Position numbers and translations under genes: made by a program. A DNA stretch of 64,000 bases from Snuella lapsa. GTDB taxonomy: Bacteria; Bacteroidota; Bacteroidia; Flavobacteriales; Flavobacteriaceae. How positions within the stretch are numbered: the first letter of the stretch is position 1; each line of letters begins with the position of its first letter. Below, in pieces: positions 9,939 to 18,776 of this stretch. Location of the stretch: assembly GCF_039539345.1 (NCBI RefSeq), contig NZ_BAABCY010000016.1:137220-201219 (forward strand), in the 5' to 3' direction. The notes under the pieces are model-generated. The model saw only the letters and a program-made list of their open reading frames with translations. It did not search any database and was not told the DNA's origin.

Positions 9939-11588
9939 ATGAACAAATATCTCAGACTCTCCATATTGTGTTTTTTCCTTTCCATAACTTCTTGCTCTAA
10001 AAGCAGTGATACTTCCAACCCAGAACCAGAACCTGACAAAACAATTTTAAAAAAAGTACTTCTAATTGGTATTGACGGTTGCAGACCAGATGCGTTAACA
10101 GAAGCAAACACACCCCACTTAGATGCCCTGATGGCTAATGGCACCTATTCGTTAGATGCCAGAAATACAAAGACAACCTCTAGCGGTCCTGGATGGTCTG
10201 CTATGCTAACAGGTGTCTGGGAAGACAAACATGGCGTAACCGATAATTCATTTAACGGTGCCAATTTTTCTAATTACCCACACTTTTTCAAATACATAAA
10301 GGAAAATAATGTTTCCAACCGAACCGTATCCATTTCACAATGGCACCCAATAAACACTAACATCGCACTCGATCATGCCGATGCTACTATTAACACACAA
10401 GATCTTACTTCGGATGTAAAAAACAAAGCCATTGCAGAATTGGCATCAGAGGACTTGACTGCTTTATTTGTTCATTTTGATGATGCAGATCATGCTGGCC
10501 ACAGTACTGGCTTTAGCCCTACAAACCCTAATTATTTAAATGCAATAGAAACTATAGACATTGCTATAGGAAGTGTTATATCGTCTTTAAAAGTGCGTTC
10601 CAATTACGATAAAGAGGATTGGCTCATACTTGTAAGTACCGATCATGGTGGATTTGGAACCAGTCACGGAGGAAACAGTGAAGAAGAACGCACCATATTT
10701 GTAATTGCAAGTGGCGATGGTATACCCCAAAAAGAAATTGCTAAAACAACAACACAAACAACAATTCCCCCTGCCGAAAACTGTTTAGCAAGCACTACAG
10801 AACTTTGGTTTGGTGGAAACACAAGCATTACCGTGCCAAATAACACTGTACATAATTTTGGAAGCTCTCAGGATTTTTCAATTGAATGCCGCTTTAGAGC
10901 GAATACCCCTAATGATGTTAGCATTGTTGCAAAAAAAGATTGGGACAGTGGTATATTGCCTGGATATGTATTTTCATTCAAACCAAGCTCTAGAAAGTTT
11001 AAAGTAAACATAGGCGATGGCACCAATAGAGTAGACGTTGAAACCGAAGAGATAACAGATAACAAATGGCACACAGTAAGTGCTACATTCGATCGCGATG
11101 GTATGCTTCATGTGTATGTAGATGGCGTTTTAAAAAACAGCGCTTCTATGACTAATATTAACAATATAGACAATACGTTACCATTTACTGTAGGCACCGA
11201 TGGAAACGGAGCCTATGGATATAGTGGCTATATTTCTGAAATTAGGATTTTCAACACACTTTTAAGCGCTGATGAGATTGACAACTGGAAATGCAAAGTT
11301 TTAGATAATACCCATACTAAATATGCTAATTTACAAGGACATTGGAAATTAACAGAAGGTACAGGCACATTAATTAACGATGCGAGCCCCAACGGCGTAC
11401 ATGGCACATTAACCGAAGGTATTTGGAAAGATGCAACTGCCAGTGAAGTTATAGATACTTACAATTACGACAATACCCCTAGAACAGTCGATGTTGCAGT
11501 AACAGCACTAAATCACTTGTGCATTCCTATTAAACCTGAATGGAATTTAGATGGCAACTCCATTATCGAATCAAATTGTGACCAATAA
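9939..11588 (+). CDS. Lipoprotein: type I phosphodiesterase/nucleotide pyrophosphatase domain fused to LamG
   Basis: This 549-residue lipoprotein (lipobox Cys19, SITSC) starts with an alkaline-phosphatase-superfamily domain (about 36-285). Metal and active-site elements look intact: Asp46 in IGIDGCRPD, a nucleophile region TSSGPGWSAMLTG (Ser82 by alignment with the Thr of nucleotide pyrophosphatases), HFDDADHAGHS, and STDHGG followed by SHGG. A LamG domain (about 290-445) repeats the DWDSG, GDGTNRVDVE and WHTVSATFDRDG signature of the preceding lipoprotein. The family cleaves phosphodiesters or phosphomonoesters; substrate and surface location are inferred. It lacks the CxPSR sulfatase motif, so it is not a formylglycine sulfatase. 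Together with SusCD it suggests uptake of a phosphodiester-containing polymer or metabolite. Confidence 0.85.
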   Translation: MNKYLRLSILCFFLSITSCSKSSDTSNPEPEPDKTILKKVLLIGIDGCRPDALTEANTPHLDALMANGTYSLDARNTKTTSSGPGWSAMLTGVWEDKHGVTDNSFNGANFSNYPHFFKYIKENNVSNRTVSISQWHPINTNIALDHADATINTQDLTSDVKNKAIAELASEDLTALFVHFDDADHAGHSTGFSPTNPNYLNAIETIDIAIGSVISSLKVRSNYDKEDWLILVSTDHGGFGTSHGGNSEEERTIFVIASGDGIPQKEIAKTTTQTTIPPAENCLASTTELWFGGNTSITVPNNTVHNFGSSQDFSIECRFRANTPNDVSIVAKKDWDSGILPGYVFSFKPSSRKFKVNIGDGTNRVDVETEEITDNKWHTVSATFDRDGMLHVYVDGVLKNSASMTNINNIDNTLPFTVGTDGNGAYGYSGYISEIRIFNTLLSADEIDNWKCKVLDNTHTKYANLQGHWKLTEGTGTLINDASPNGVHGTLTEGIWKDATASEVIDTYNYDNTPRTVDVAVTALNHLCIPIKPEWNLDGNSIIESNCDQ

Positions 11589-11792
11589 ACAGTGTTCTAT
11601 TTCCAAAAGTAAACCATTAACAATTCAACAAAATATAATGTATCCGCATGCCTACCAGTCTAAGTATTGAAAAATCAATATAAAATTTACGTATATACTA
11701 TGGTAAACCTCTTGATATTACCAGTAGGATAGTGATTTTTATTAATCCCTTTTTTAGAATCTAAGATTCAATTTACATCCAACTTGACCAGT

Positions 11793-12485
11793 CTACAACC
11801 TCGATATACTAAACCCCTCTATTTTCATATGATTGTTAACCGTTCTAAATCCAAAATACCCCTTTAAATAAGGGGTTGGATCTTTTATTTCAAAAATAAT
11901 TTCACCATCCCTTTTATAACATGTATACTGACCATCTATTAAAATTTCGATATACATTTTCTTATTAGCTGTGATCATATATTTTTTATCGGACAAATCA
12001 TGCTCTGGTAATAAGGGGCGGTCTACATTTCCATTATACCTTCTAAACCTTGTTTTACTGTTGTTATGTCCGCCATAACCAACATAGTATAGTGTTAAGC
12101 TATGATAATTCGGGAAGAAACCTGCCCTTAAATCTGATGCCCTAAAAAAATCGTCGGGGTGATTTGGGTCGTTAGCCATCCAAAAGCAGTTCAAATCTGA
12201 AACCCTATCATAGGGCTTACCATTATCAATAACCGTAACATAATAAGCAATTTTAATACCCGTTTCTAATTTGTTTTTAAACCAAACCGTACATCCCTTA
12301 GCATCAACAATTTCTATAAAACCATTATTAAAAATCACTTCCCCTCCAGGTTGTTGTTCTACAATCCAGTTATGTTCCTGCATGACATTTTCATACATTG
12401 GGACCTCTTGTGCATAACCATCGTTTGATGCTAAAGAAAATAACATAAAGAAGATTAGCACTAAACAGCTTTTTAGTTTTATCAT
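11793..12485 (-). CDS. Secreted protein, DUF6250-like (ConA-like fold)
   Basis: This exported protein of about 230 residues is the last gene of the GH88-sulfatase-PL8-sulfatase operon. The N-terminus (MIKLKSCLVLIFFMLFS... DGYAQ) is a signal peptide. The body contains KGCTVWFKNKLETGIKIAYY, LNCFWMANDPNHPDDFF and a late GYFGFRTVNNHMKIEGF. It matches my memory of DUF6250, a ConA-like jelly roll often beside PUL sulfatases; no enzymatic activity is established by the sequence. The frame is open to 12530, inside the sulfatase gene. An unusually good Shine-Dalgarno (AGGAGG) lies just before two consecutive ATGs at 12488 and 12485, and the second has the better spacing. It could bind or hydrolyse the glycan. 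Confidence 0.75.
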   Translation of the reverse strand: MIKLKSCLVLIFFMLFSLASNDGYAQEVPMYENVMQEHNWIVEQQPGGEVIFNNGFIEIVDAKGCTVWFKNKLETGIKIAYYVTVIDNGKPYDRVSDLNCFWMANDPNHPDDFFRASDLRAGFFPNYHSLTLYYVGYGGHNNSKTRFRRYNGNVDRPLLPEHDLSDKKYMITANKKMYIEILIDGQYTCYKRDGEIIFEIKDPTPYLKGYFGFRTVNNHMKIEGFSISRL

Positions 12486-12522
12486 CATCCCTCCTTCTAT
12501 AAATTTACCAGCCACCATAGCG

Positions 12523-14100
12523 TCACTCAATCTTCGGTTTAAACATAGTAAAACTTAAACCCTTTCTAGCCTCCATTAATGCTGTTCGCAGCGTTTCTAC
12601 CTTTTCAGGATAATCTTTTGCAACATTATTTTGTTCTCTCGGATCTGCTTTTAAATTGTACAATTGTGGAACAACTTCGAAGCCAGTTTCAATGATTGGC
12701 CCCCAGGGAACAAGCTTAGGTCCATCTAAAGGTTCTATATATTTCCAATGTCCTTTAATGTACGATAATGGACCAGCAAAACTCTCCTGGATTATAGCTT
12801 CCCTTCCATTCTTATCTTCACCTCTTAAAGCTGACAACTGGTTTTGGCTATCCATATTCTTGTATTTCAAAATATCTACACCTGCAAGTTTACCTAACGA
12901 TTTAAAAAAGTCGACTTGACTAACCAAAGCATTGGATGCGATCCCCTTACTTTTTCCATCAGGCCATCGGATAATTAATGGTATTTTAGAACCTCCATCA
13001 TAAGCACTATATTTCCCTCCTCTTAAACCGCCAGTTGGTTTATGATTCCCTACAAGCGCTCTGGCTTGGTCATGATAACCGTCGTCTAATACAGGGCCAT
13101 TATCACTAGAGAAAATAATAACGGTATTTTCCCATAGGTTTTGCGCTTTTAATTCTGAAACGATTTGCTTAACGGTCCAATCTAACTGCAAAATAACATC
13201 ACCTCTAGATCCCATACCGCTTTTCCCTTGAAACATTTTATTGGGAACTCTTGGCACATGTATGTCGTGTGTTGACAGAAAAAGAAAGAAAGGAGATTCT
13301 TTATTGGAGTTTATAAAGTCAACCGATTTTTTCACCAATTGCTGGGCAATGGTCTCATCGTCCCAAAGCGCAGCTTTTCCGCCCTCCATAAACCCGATAC
13401 GGCTAATACCGTTTACAATGGTATTGGCATGACCTTGGGACGGTTTAACCTTTAGTAATTCTGGATTCTCTGAACCCGTTGGCCAATTTCCTATTTTATG
13501 TTTGTAGTTTACTCGAATTGGATCGGAAGGATCAAGATTTACAATGTTATGGTTCTCAACAAAAACACAAGGAACCCTATCGCCCGTAGCAGGAATAAGA
13601 AATGAATAGTCAAAACCAATTTCAAGCGGCCCTGGTTTAATAATCCCGTTCCAATCGGGACCTTCCTTTCCTCCTAGCCCCAAATGCCATTTACCAACAA
13701 CACCAGTTTTATAACCTACAGATTGTAAAATGGAGACTAAGGTTGGTTTTGACGTATCGAATAGTAATGGCTGATCGCCAGAAGCAATACTATTACCCTT
13801 TTTCCTCCAAGCATACACCCCTGTTAATAATGAATAGCGTGACGGCGTACAGGTTGCCGCTGTAGCATAGGCATTATAAAAAGCAATACCTTCTTCCGCC
13901 AGAGCATCGATAGCAGGCGTTTGGATGGTTATTGCTCCATAAGCACCAATATCGCCATAGCCTAAATCATCAGCATAAATCATAACAATATTAGGCTTTC
14001 TTTTTAATCCTGTCTGTTTTAGTTTTTCTTTTTCCTTACACCCAATGCTTATAAGTACAAAGAAAACAGATGTTACTGAAACGTACTTCTTTATCTTCAT
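12523..14100 (-). CDS. Formylglycine sulfatase, family S1 (N-acetylgalactosamine-6-sulfatase-like)
   Basis: This 525-residue lipoprotein (lipobox Cys21, ISIGC) belongs to the S1 sulfatases. The canonical signature CTPSRYSLLTG places the formylglycine cysteine at 84. The calcium-site DD pair (44-45, YADDLGYGD) and the later HDIHVPR and SSDNGP motifs are present. The segments GVVGKWHLGLG and GFDYSF...ATGDRVPCVFVEN resemble the S1_15 group, which contains GalNAc-6-O-sulfatases of chondroitin sulfate loci. That subfamily assignment is from memory. It lies 84 bp downstream of the PL8 gene in the same operon. A formylglycine-generating enzyme or anSME is required but is not encoded in this window. 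Confidence 0.93.
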   Translation of the reverse strand: MKIKKYVSVTSVFFVLISIGCKEKEKLKQTGLKRKPNIVMIYADDLGYGDIGAYGAITIQTPAIDALAEEGIAFYNAYATAATCTPSRYSLLTGVYAWRKKGNSIASGDQPLLFDTSKPTLVSILQSVGYKTGVVGKWHLGLGGKEGPDWNGIIKPGPLEIGFDYSFLIPATGDRVPCVFVENHNIVNLDPSDPIRVNYKHKIGNWPTGSENPELLKVKPSQGHANTIVNGISRIGFMEGGKAALWDDETIAQQLVKKSVDFINSNKESPFFLFLSTHDIHVPRVPNKMFQGKSGMGSRGDVILQLDWTVKQIVSELKAQNLWENTVIIFSSDNGPVLDDGYHDQARALVGNHKPTGGLRGGKYSAYDGGSKIPLIIRWPDGKSKGIASNALVSQVDFFKSLGKLAGVDILKYKNMDSQNQLSALRGEDKNGREAIIQESFAGPLSYIKGHWKYIEPLDGPKLVPWGPIIETGFEVVPQLYNLKADPREQNNVAKDYPEKVETLRTALMEARKGLSFTMFKPKIE

Positions 14101-14184
14101 TCGTTTAACTTTTAATGATTGATACTATTTCTCCTAACAATCAGGTTAGATAGTGAGCAAAATACACCTCTAGATCAAGGCTGA

Positions 14185-17100
14185 TTATAATTTTTGTAAT
14201 CTTATTTTATTAGAGAACCCATCCTTACACACTAATGTAATTTCAGTTAAACTGGCGGAGCGATTATCTAGAGAAAGCACATTCTCTGTTAATGCTGTTG
14301 TCCATGCTCCATTTAAGGTTAATGTTAACTTCACGGGCATACTATAATTTTTATACTTGCCTTTTTCGTTAACTGGAAAATTCAAATCGGGCTGTACCAC
14401 ACTAAGCAATAACACATTTGGAGCCTCATGATTAGCCATAATTAAAGACGGTTCAGACACTTCACGCACAGTGTCATTGTCCAAAACTTTGTTTGCTTCA
14501 AAAATGACATATCCCGTAGTACTTGTTGCTTTATCTAAAACTATATGTGCCGTTGCATCTGCTCTTAAAATAGCATAAGTATCATCGTTCTTTATTGTAT
14601 TCTCAAAAGTATTAATAGTATCTTCATGAAGGAACGGATAGATGACATATTGATACGAAGCGTTCTCGGGTGCTAGACCATGATCTATCCATGCGGTAGC
14701 ATAATCGCCTTCAGTTTCTTTAACACCTTTTCCTTTGGGATGCATTTCCCCTGTTCGCAAGGAATACTTATTGTGATATGAGTGCTGTTCTTCTTTTTTA
14801 ACGTGCACCAAGCTGTTAGACAAAATATGGTAGCCATTACCGTAGGGATCGATTACCCAATTATTGGATTTTGAATCTTGGGGCAACTGAGCCTTATAAG
14901 GGAACTTAGCTAGTTTTCCTATTGACGTATACACAGGCACTTTTTTATCTGTTAAAAAGGTTTGAAACAAATTGGTTTGCGTAGGGTTTTTAGCATCAAT
15001 ACTGGAAATATTAGTACCAATACAAATCAATTTGCTTCCAAATGAAAACACCGATTTTTTAGCCTTCAGCTTTCCCGGAAAACCAATATTAACTTCCTTC
15101 CCATCGGCATTAGACCCTTTATCCTCATTTAAGACCATACCAAAAGCACCATTGCCATTAAGTTCCACGGCTCCTGCAAAGGTCTCATTAGATCGAAACA
15201 TAATTAACGGCATTTTAGGTTCTAACTCTTCAAATGGCAAGTAAATAACCGTTGCCCCAGGATAGCGATTCCAATCCCACCCTTCTTGCTGGAATCCGCT
15301 ACCTTTTTCGTCTTTGTTATTGAGCAACTGTACTGTTCCATTAGCTGGATATCTGCCATACCTATTCTCGGATACATAAATCTCGGATGCCCAAACATAT
15401 TTGCTATAACCTTTAATAATCGCAGCCCAATTGTCCTTTCTATGTATGGCGGTTGCTGCATAAGGCAATGTATAATATCCAGGCAAACGTTCTTTATGTA
15501 TACCATTTACATTGGTAAACAGGGACGTATTAAGTATATCGTCTTTTCCCCAAAGTCTTAAATACGCAGCTGCTACATCTGCATCAATTTTTGATGTACC
15601 CATGGGGTTTCCTGAGTTTGCCATTAATAAATACTGCTCTTTCAAGTCCTTTATGCCATTATTCTCCAAAGGATGCCTGCCTGCATTACCAAAGCCCCAA
15701 TTGTATAGTTGGCTATAAATTCTTGTAGTTAAAAAGGCTCTTTTAAAATTTTCATGGCCTTTAGGTCGTATTCTAAAGCGAGTACCAGATAAGGTATTAA
15801 TAACTTTGGGCACCGTTTTAAATGCTCCTATACCATAGGCTGGATAATGTCCGTTATGATGCCAAGACGTGCCATCTACTTTAAAGCCCCATTCTTCATT
15901 TTGCTGAGCTAGTATAATTGACATATATTTGGAATATGCCCCTAAAAGAGCTGCTTGCTCTTCTTGGCTTTCGAATAAAAAGATTAGCATTAAATGGTAA
16001 TAAGACTGGGTATTTAAATAATCAATGTTTACATGAAACTTTTTCTCGTCACCCAAAACCATCCCCAAATTATGGAGCCAATGTAAACTGGATCCTACTT
16101 GGTTTAACAAGCCTTCTTCCCATAATACATGCCTCATTTTATAAAAAGCCTCAGTGATATCTCTAACGGCATAGCCCAAATGGTGCCTGGTTCCTCCAGA
16201 AGCTCCAGCCTGCCAACCTTGATCTAAAAAGTATTTAGACGAAGTAACAAACATGTTCTTTATTTCTTGCTGCTCGCTTGGGTTGGCCCTATTGTAATAA
16301 TTAGACAATCTTTTTATTATCTTCCCAAAGTCTTCAATGTTATTATGGTTGTTTACCCCTTGTTGCTTTTTATCGAAATATTCCTGTTTTAACTGAAACG
16401 TTAGTGGTGGTCCCGTGACTATTTTGCCATCATCATTTAACTTCAACGATTGGTAATCCTCTTTTAGCGAATTGATATAAACTTTATATTTTTTAGCAAT
16501 TTCCAGATCATTATCCAAAGCTTTCTCAATACGCATTAAATCCAATTTAACTGCTACTGAAATAGGGTTTAGCGTTAATGCCTTTAGACGATTGTAATTA
16601 CTTATTAAAGGCATCCAATGGTCCTCGCCCGAACCACCTTCTTTAATAAAAGGCACTTGTAAATCTGGATATTGATGACGGTCATCCTGATATTGTGAAA
16701 ATATGATATCATCTAAATATAAGGTTCCTATCGCTGTGGCTGCCTCTATTTTAAAATGGGTATAAGTTACTTGTTCTCCTTTCTTTGGTGGATTGCCTTC
16801 CATTTCATAAAAAGGTACCCACAAACGTCGCCATCCATAAAAGTTTAAATCTAGGTCAAACCAGACATCGTCTTTAGTATCGTTACCAAATAAAAACCTA
16901 ACACACCCTTTTTGTGGAGCTTCGCTATATACCGAAAGCATAAATGTTGGACTCGAAGGAAAATGATCGCCATAAGCCAAAGGGCTTTCAGCTTTGGTTA
17001 AATGTCTAAAATTTGAGGTTTCTATGGTGCTTTTTCCTCCATTCCATTCCCATCTCAGGGCATGTTTTCCAAATCTAAAGTGGTTATCACTTATGGTCAA

Positions 17101-17280
17101 CTTACTGTTCTCTGAATGTTTATACGTTTTAAGGGTTTCTTCTTTTTCAAAAGATTCTACAGCAGGGTACTCTTGCCCTTGTAACGTACAATTTAGCATC
17201 ACAAACAAAGCAAAGCACAAAGGGTATTTTCTAAACATTCTTAGACGCTTATATTCTTGCAACATATAATTCTTAACCAT
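14185..17280 (-). CDS. Polysaccharide lyase family 8 (chondroitin sulfate ABC lyase-like)
   Basis: This secreted lyase of about 1031 residues beta-eliminates uronic acid-containing glycosaminoglycans, giving unsaturated disaccharides. After a signal peptide (LNCTLQGQ) comes a jelly-roll Lyase_N domain (to about 200), an alpha/alpha toroid catalytic domain and C-terminal beta-sandwiches. Its size is that of ABC lyases. Catalytic elements align with Proteus ABC lyase: HNGHYPAY (His and the Tyr seven residues later, near 475), AGRHPL (Arg) and SENRYGRYP (Glu). The frame opens at 17310, but the ATG at 17280 overlaps the preceding sulfatase stop as TAATG, which indicates translational coupling and is the chosen start. 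Dermatan sulfate or hyaluronan are alternative substrates. Confidence 0.93.
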   Translation of the reverse strand: MVKNYMLQEYKRLRMFRKYPLCFALFVMLNCTLQGQEYPAVESFEKEETLKTYKHSENSKLTISDNHFRFGKHALRWEWNGGKSTIETSNFRHLTKAESPLAYGDHFPSSPTFMLSVYSEAPQKGCVRFLFGNDTKDDVWFDLDLNFYGWRRLWVPFYEMEGNPPKKGEQVTYTHFKIEAATAIGTLYLDDIIFSQYQDDRHQYPDLQVPFIKEGGSGEDHWMPLISNYNRLKALTLNPISVAVKLDLMRIEKALDNDLEIAKKYKVYINSLKEDYQSLKLNDDGKIVTGPPLTFQLKQEYFDKKQQGVNNHNNIEDFGKIIKRLSNYYNRANPSEQQEIKNMFVTSSKYFLDQGWQAGASGGTRHHLGYAVRDITEAFYKMRHVLWEEGLLNQVGSSLHWLHNLGMVLGDEKKFHVNIDYLNTQSYYHLMLIFLFESQEEQAALLGAYSKYMSIILAQQNEEWGFKVDGTSWHHNGHYPAYGIGAFKTVPKVINTLSGTRFRIRPKGHENFKRAFLTTRIYSQLYNWGFGNAGRHPLENNGIKDLKEQYLLMANSGNPMGTSKIDADVAAAYLRLWGKDDILNTSLFTNVNGIHKERLPGYYTLPYAATAIHRKDNWAAIIKGYSKYVWASEIYVSENRYGRYPANGTVQLLNNKDEKGSGFQQEGWDWNRYPGATVIYLPFEELEPKMPLIMFRSNETFAGAVELNGNGAFGMVLNEDKGSNADGKEVNIGFPGKLKAKKSVFSFGSKLICIGTNISSIDAKNPTQTNLFQTFLTDKKVPVYTSIGKLAKFPYKAQLPQDSKSNNWVIDPYGNGYHILSNSLVHVKKEEQHSYHNKYSLRTGEMHPKGKGVKETEGDYATAWIDHGLAPENASYQYVIYPFLHEDTINTFENTIKNDDTYAILRADATAHIVLDKATSTTGYVIFEANKVLDNDTVREVSEPSLIMANHEAPNVLLLSVVQPDLNFPVNEKGKYKNYSMPVKLTLTLNGAWTTALTENVLSLDNRSASLTEITLVCKDGFSNKIRLQKL

Positions 17281-18776
17281 TACTGTAATGATTGATAATA
17301 ATTTAACCATGGATCTTTTTTTATCCCTAACATTTTTAAAAGCTCAGCGCGCAATTTACCTTCCATAACATTACCTTCCCCCACTTCATTCTTTAATTGA
17401 TAGGGATCGTTCACATTGTCATATAAAAACTCCCGTATCGTATTATCATCGTCTATTGTTATAACAAAAGTGTGTGTAGTTGTCTTAATACCCCTATGCC
17501 CTGATGCTGGCTGCCCTTCTTTTATATAATAATACAGTGCAGCCTTGGGTTGATTTCCTTTTCCTTCCAGTATAACAGACGACAAATCCGTTCCATCCAA
17601 ATCTGTTGGCATTCCTTCTGTGGCTCCCATCATGTGTAATAAGGTTGGCATAACATCGGGCACGCTTAATAGCAAGTCATTTTTTTGACCTCCCTTTATT
17701 TTTTCTGGCCACCTCACTATAAAGGGTACATTTATAGCCTCATCGTACCAAATATTTTTTGACATTAATCCATGACTCCCCATCATTTCCCCATGATCTG
17801 AAGTAATTACAACAATTGTATTTTTATCTAAACCTTGTTCTTTTAAAGCTTCTAGAACACGTCCTATTTGCTCGTCTACACCTGTTATCATTGCAAAATA
17901 GTTCTTAACATGTTCCTTGGCCAAATGGGTATGGTTTCGAGTTGCTCCTTTATGAAATGCAAGGGCTTCTGCTGCGGCTTCTAAATCGACATTATCCCTT
18001 ACCAATAATTCACTTAAAGTTTTGTTTTTGTAAGGGGCCACATATTTTTCCGGCACATATTGATAAGGAGGATGCGGAGGGTTTACAGACCAAAAAAGGG
18101 CAAATGGTTTATCTTTATTTCTGGTCTTCTCCGACGGGTTCTTTATATAATCGATTATAACATCGGCCTCATGTTTAGCTGACCATTCATTGATATAGGT
18201 CACTTCACTTTCTTTAGCATCATTTACCCAATAATGTGGTGTGTTATGCTGATCGAATGTCCCGTAGGAATACCAAAAGTTAAAACCATGACGAAATTCC
18301 TTTGGCGTATAGGCATCCCAAATTACAGTATCTTTATCAGGTATTGGAGGGGGTGACGTTAAATGTAATTTTCCAACATAACCAGCATCGTACCCATTTT
18401 TAACCAAAACATCGGAAAAACTAACATCTTCTTTTTGCCATGAATTATTGTATTTATAGCGATTGGAATTGGCATTGCTCAAAACCGAATTATGATAAGG
18501 AAGCTTTCCTGTCATTAACATGCCTCTATAAGGACTGCATAACGGAAAATTACTCACAGCGTTTGAAATAAGCATCCCTTCTTTAGCCAATTGATCGATA
18601 TTTGGGGTATATACGGGATCTTGGTTATTAATTCCTATCCCTGCATTCCTTAACTGGTCTGGAAAAATAAACAATAAGTTAGGTTGCTTGCTTTTTGTTT
18701 CTTTTGGTGTTGATTGACATGAAACAAAAGCAACAACTATACATAATAAGTAGTATAGATACTTAGTATTATTCAT
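17280..18776 (-). CDS. Formylglycine sulfatase, family S1, with CSPYR active-site motif
   Basis: This 498-residue lipoprotein sulfatase (lipobox Cys20, AFVSC) removes sulfate esters from glycosaminoglycan fragments. The modified cysteine is Cys80 in CSPYRGMLMTG, so the usual Ser of CxPSR is replaced by Tyr. Other active-site segments are FIFPDQLR (Asp40/Gln41), GYVGKLHL, NPPHPPYQ and ITSDHGEMMGSHG. The DQ form and CSPYR motif recall S1_16/S1_27-type sulfatases, some of which act on 4-O-sulfated sugars; that is a family-level inference. It overlaps GH88 by 8 bp and PL8 by 1 bp, so production of lyase, hydrolase and sulfatase is tightly linked. Confidence 0.92.
   Translation of the reverse strand: MNNTKYLYYLLCIVVAFVSCQSTPKETKSKQPNLLFIFPDQLRNAGIGINNQDPVYTPNIDQLAKEGMLISNAVSNFPLCSPYRGMLMTGKLPYHNSVLSNANSNRYKYNNSWQKEDVSFSDVLVKNGYDAGYVGKLHLTSPPPIPDKDTVIWDAYTPKEFRHGFNFWYSYGTFDQHNTPHYWVNDAKESEVTYINEWSAKHEADVIIDYIKNPSEKTRNKDKPFALFWSVNPPHPPYQYVPEKYVAPYKNKTLSELLVRDNVDLEAAAEALAFHKGATRNHTHLAKEHVKNYFAMITGVDEQIGRVLEALKEQGLDKNTIVVITSDHGEMMGSHGLMSKNIWYDEAINVPFIVRWPEKIKGGQKNDLLLSVPDVMPTLLHMMGATEGMPTDLDGTDLSSVILEGKGNQPKAALYYYIKEGQPASGHRGIKTTTHTFVITIDDDNTIREFLYDNVNDPYQLKNEVGEGNVMEGKLRAELLKMLGIKKDPWLNYYQSLQ

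Noticed and set aside
9939..11588. Calling the LamG-fused enzyme a sulfatase
   Set aside because: It has the alkaline phosphatase-superfamily metal motifs but lacks the CxPSR formylglycine motif that the two true sulfatases of this window show.
15222..15561. Opposing open frames inside the PL8 lyase gene
   Set aside because: They are out-of-frame shadows of the lyase with no independent support.
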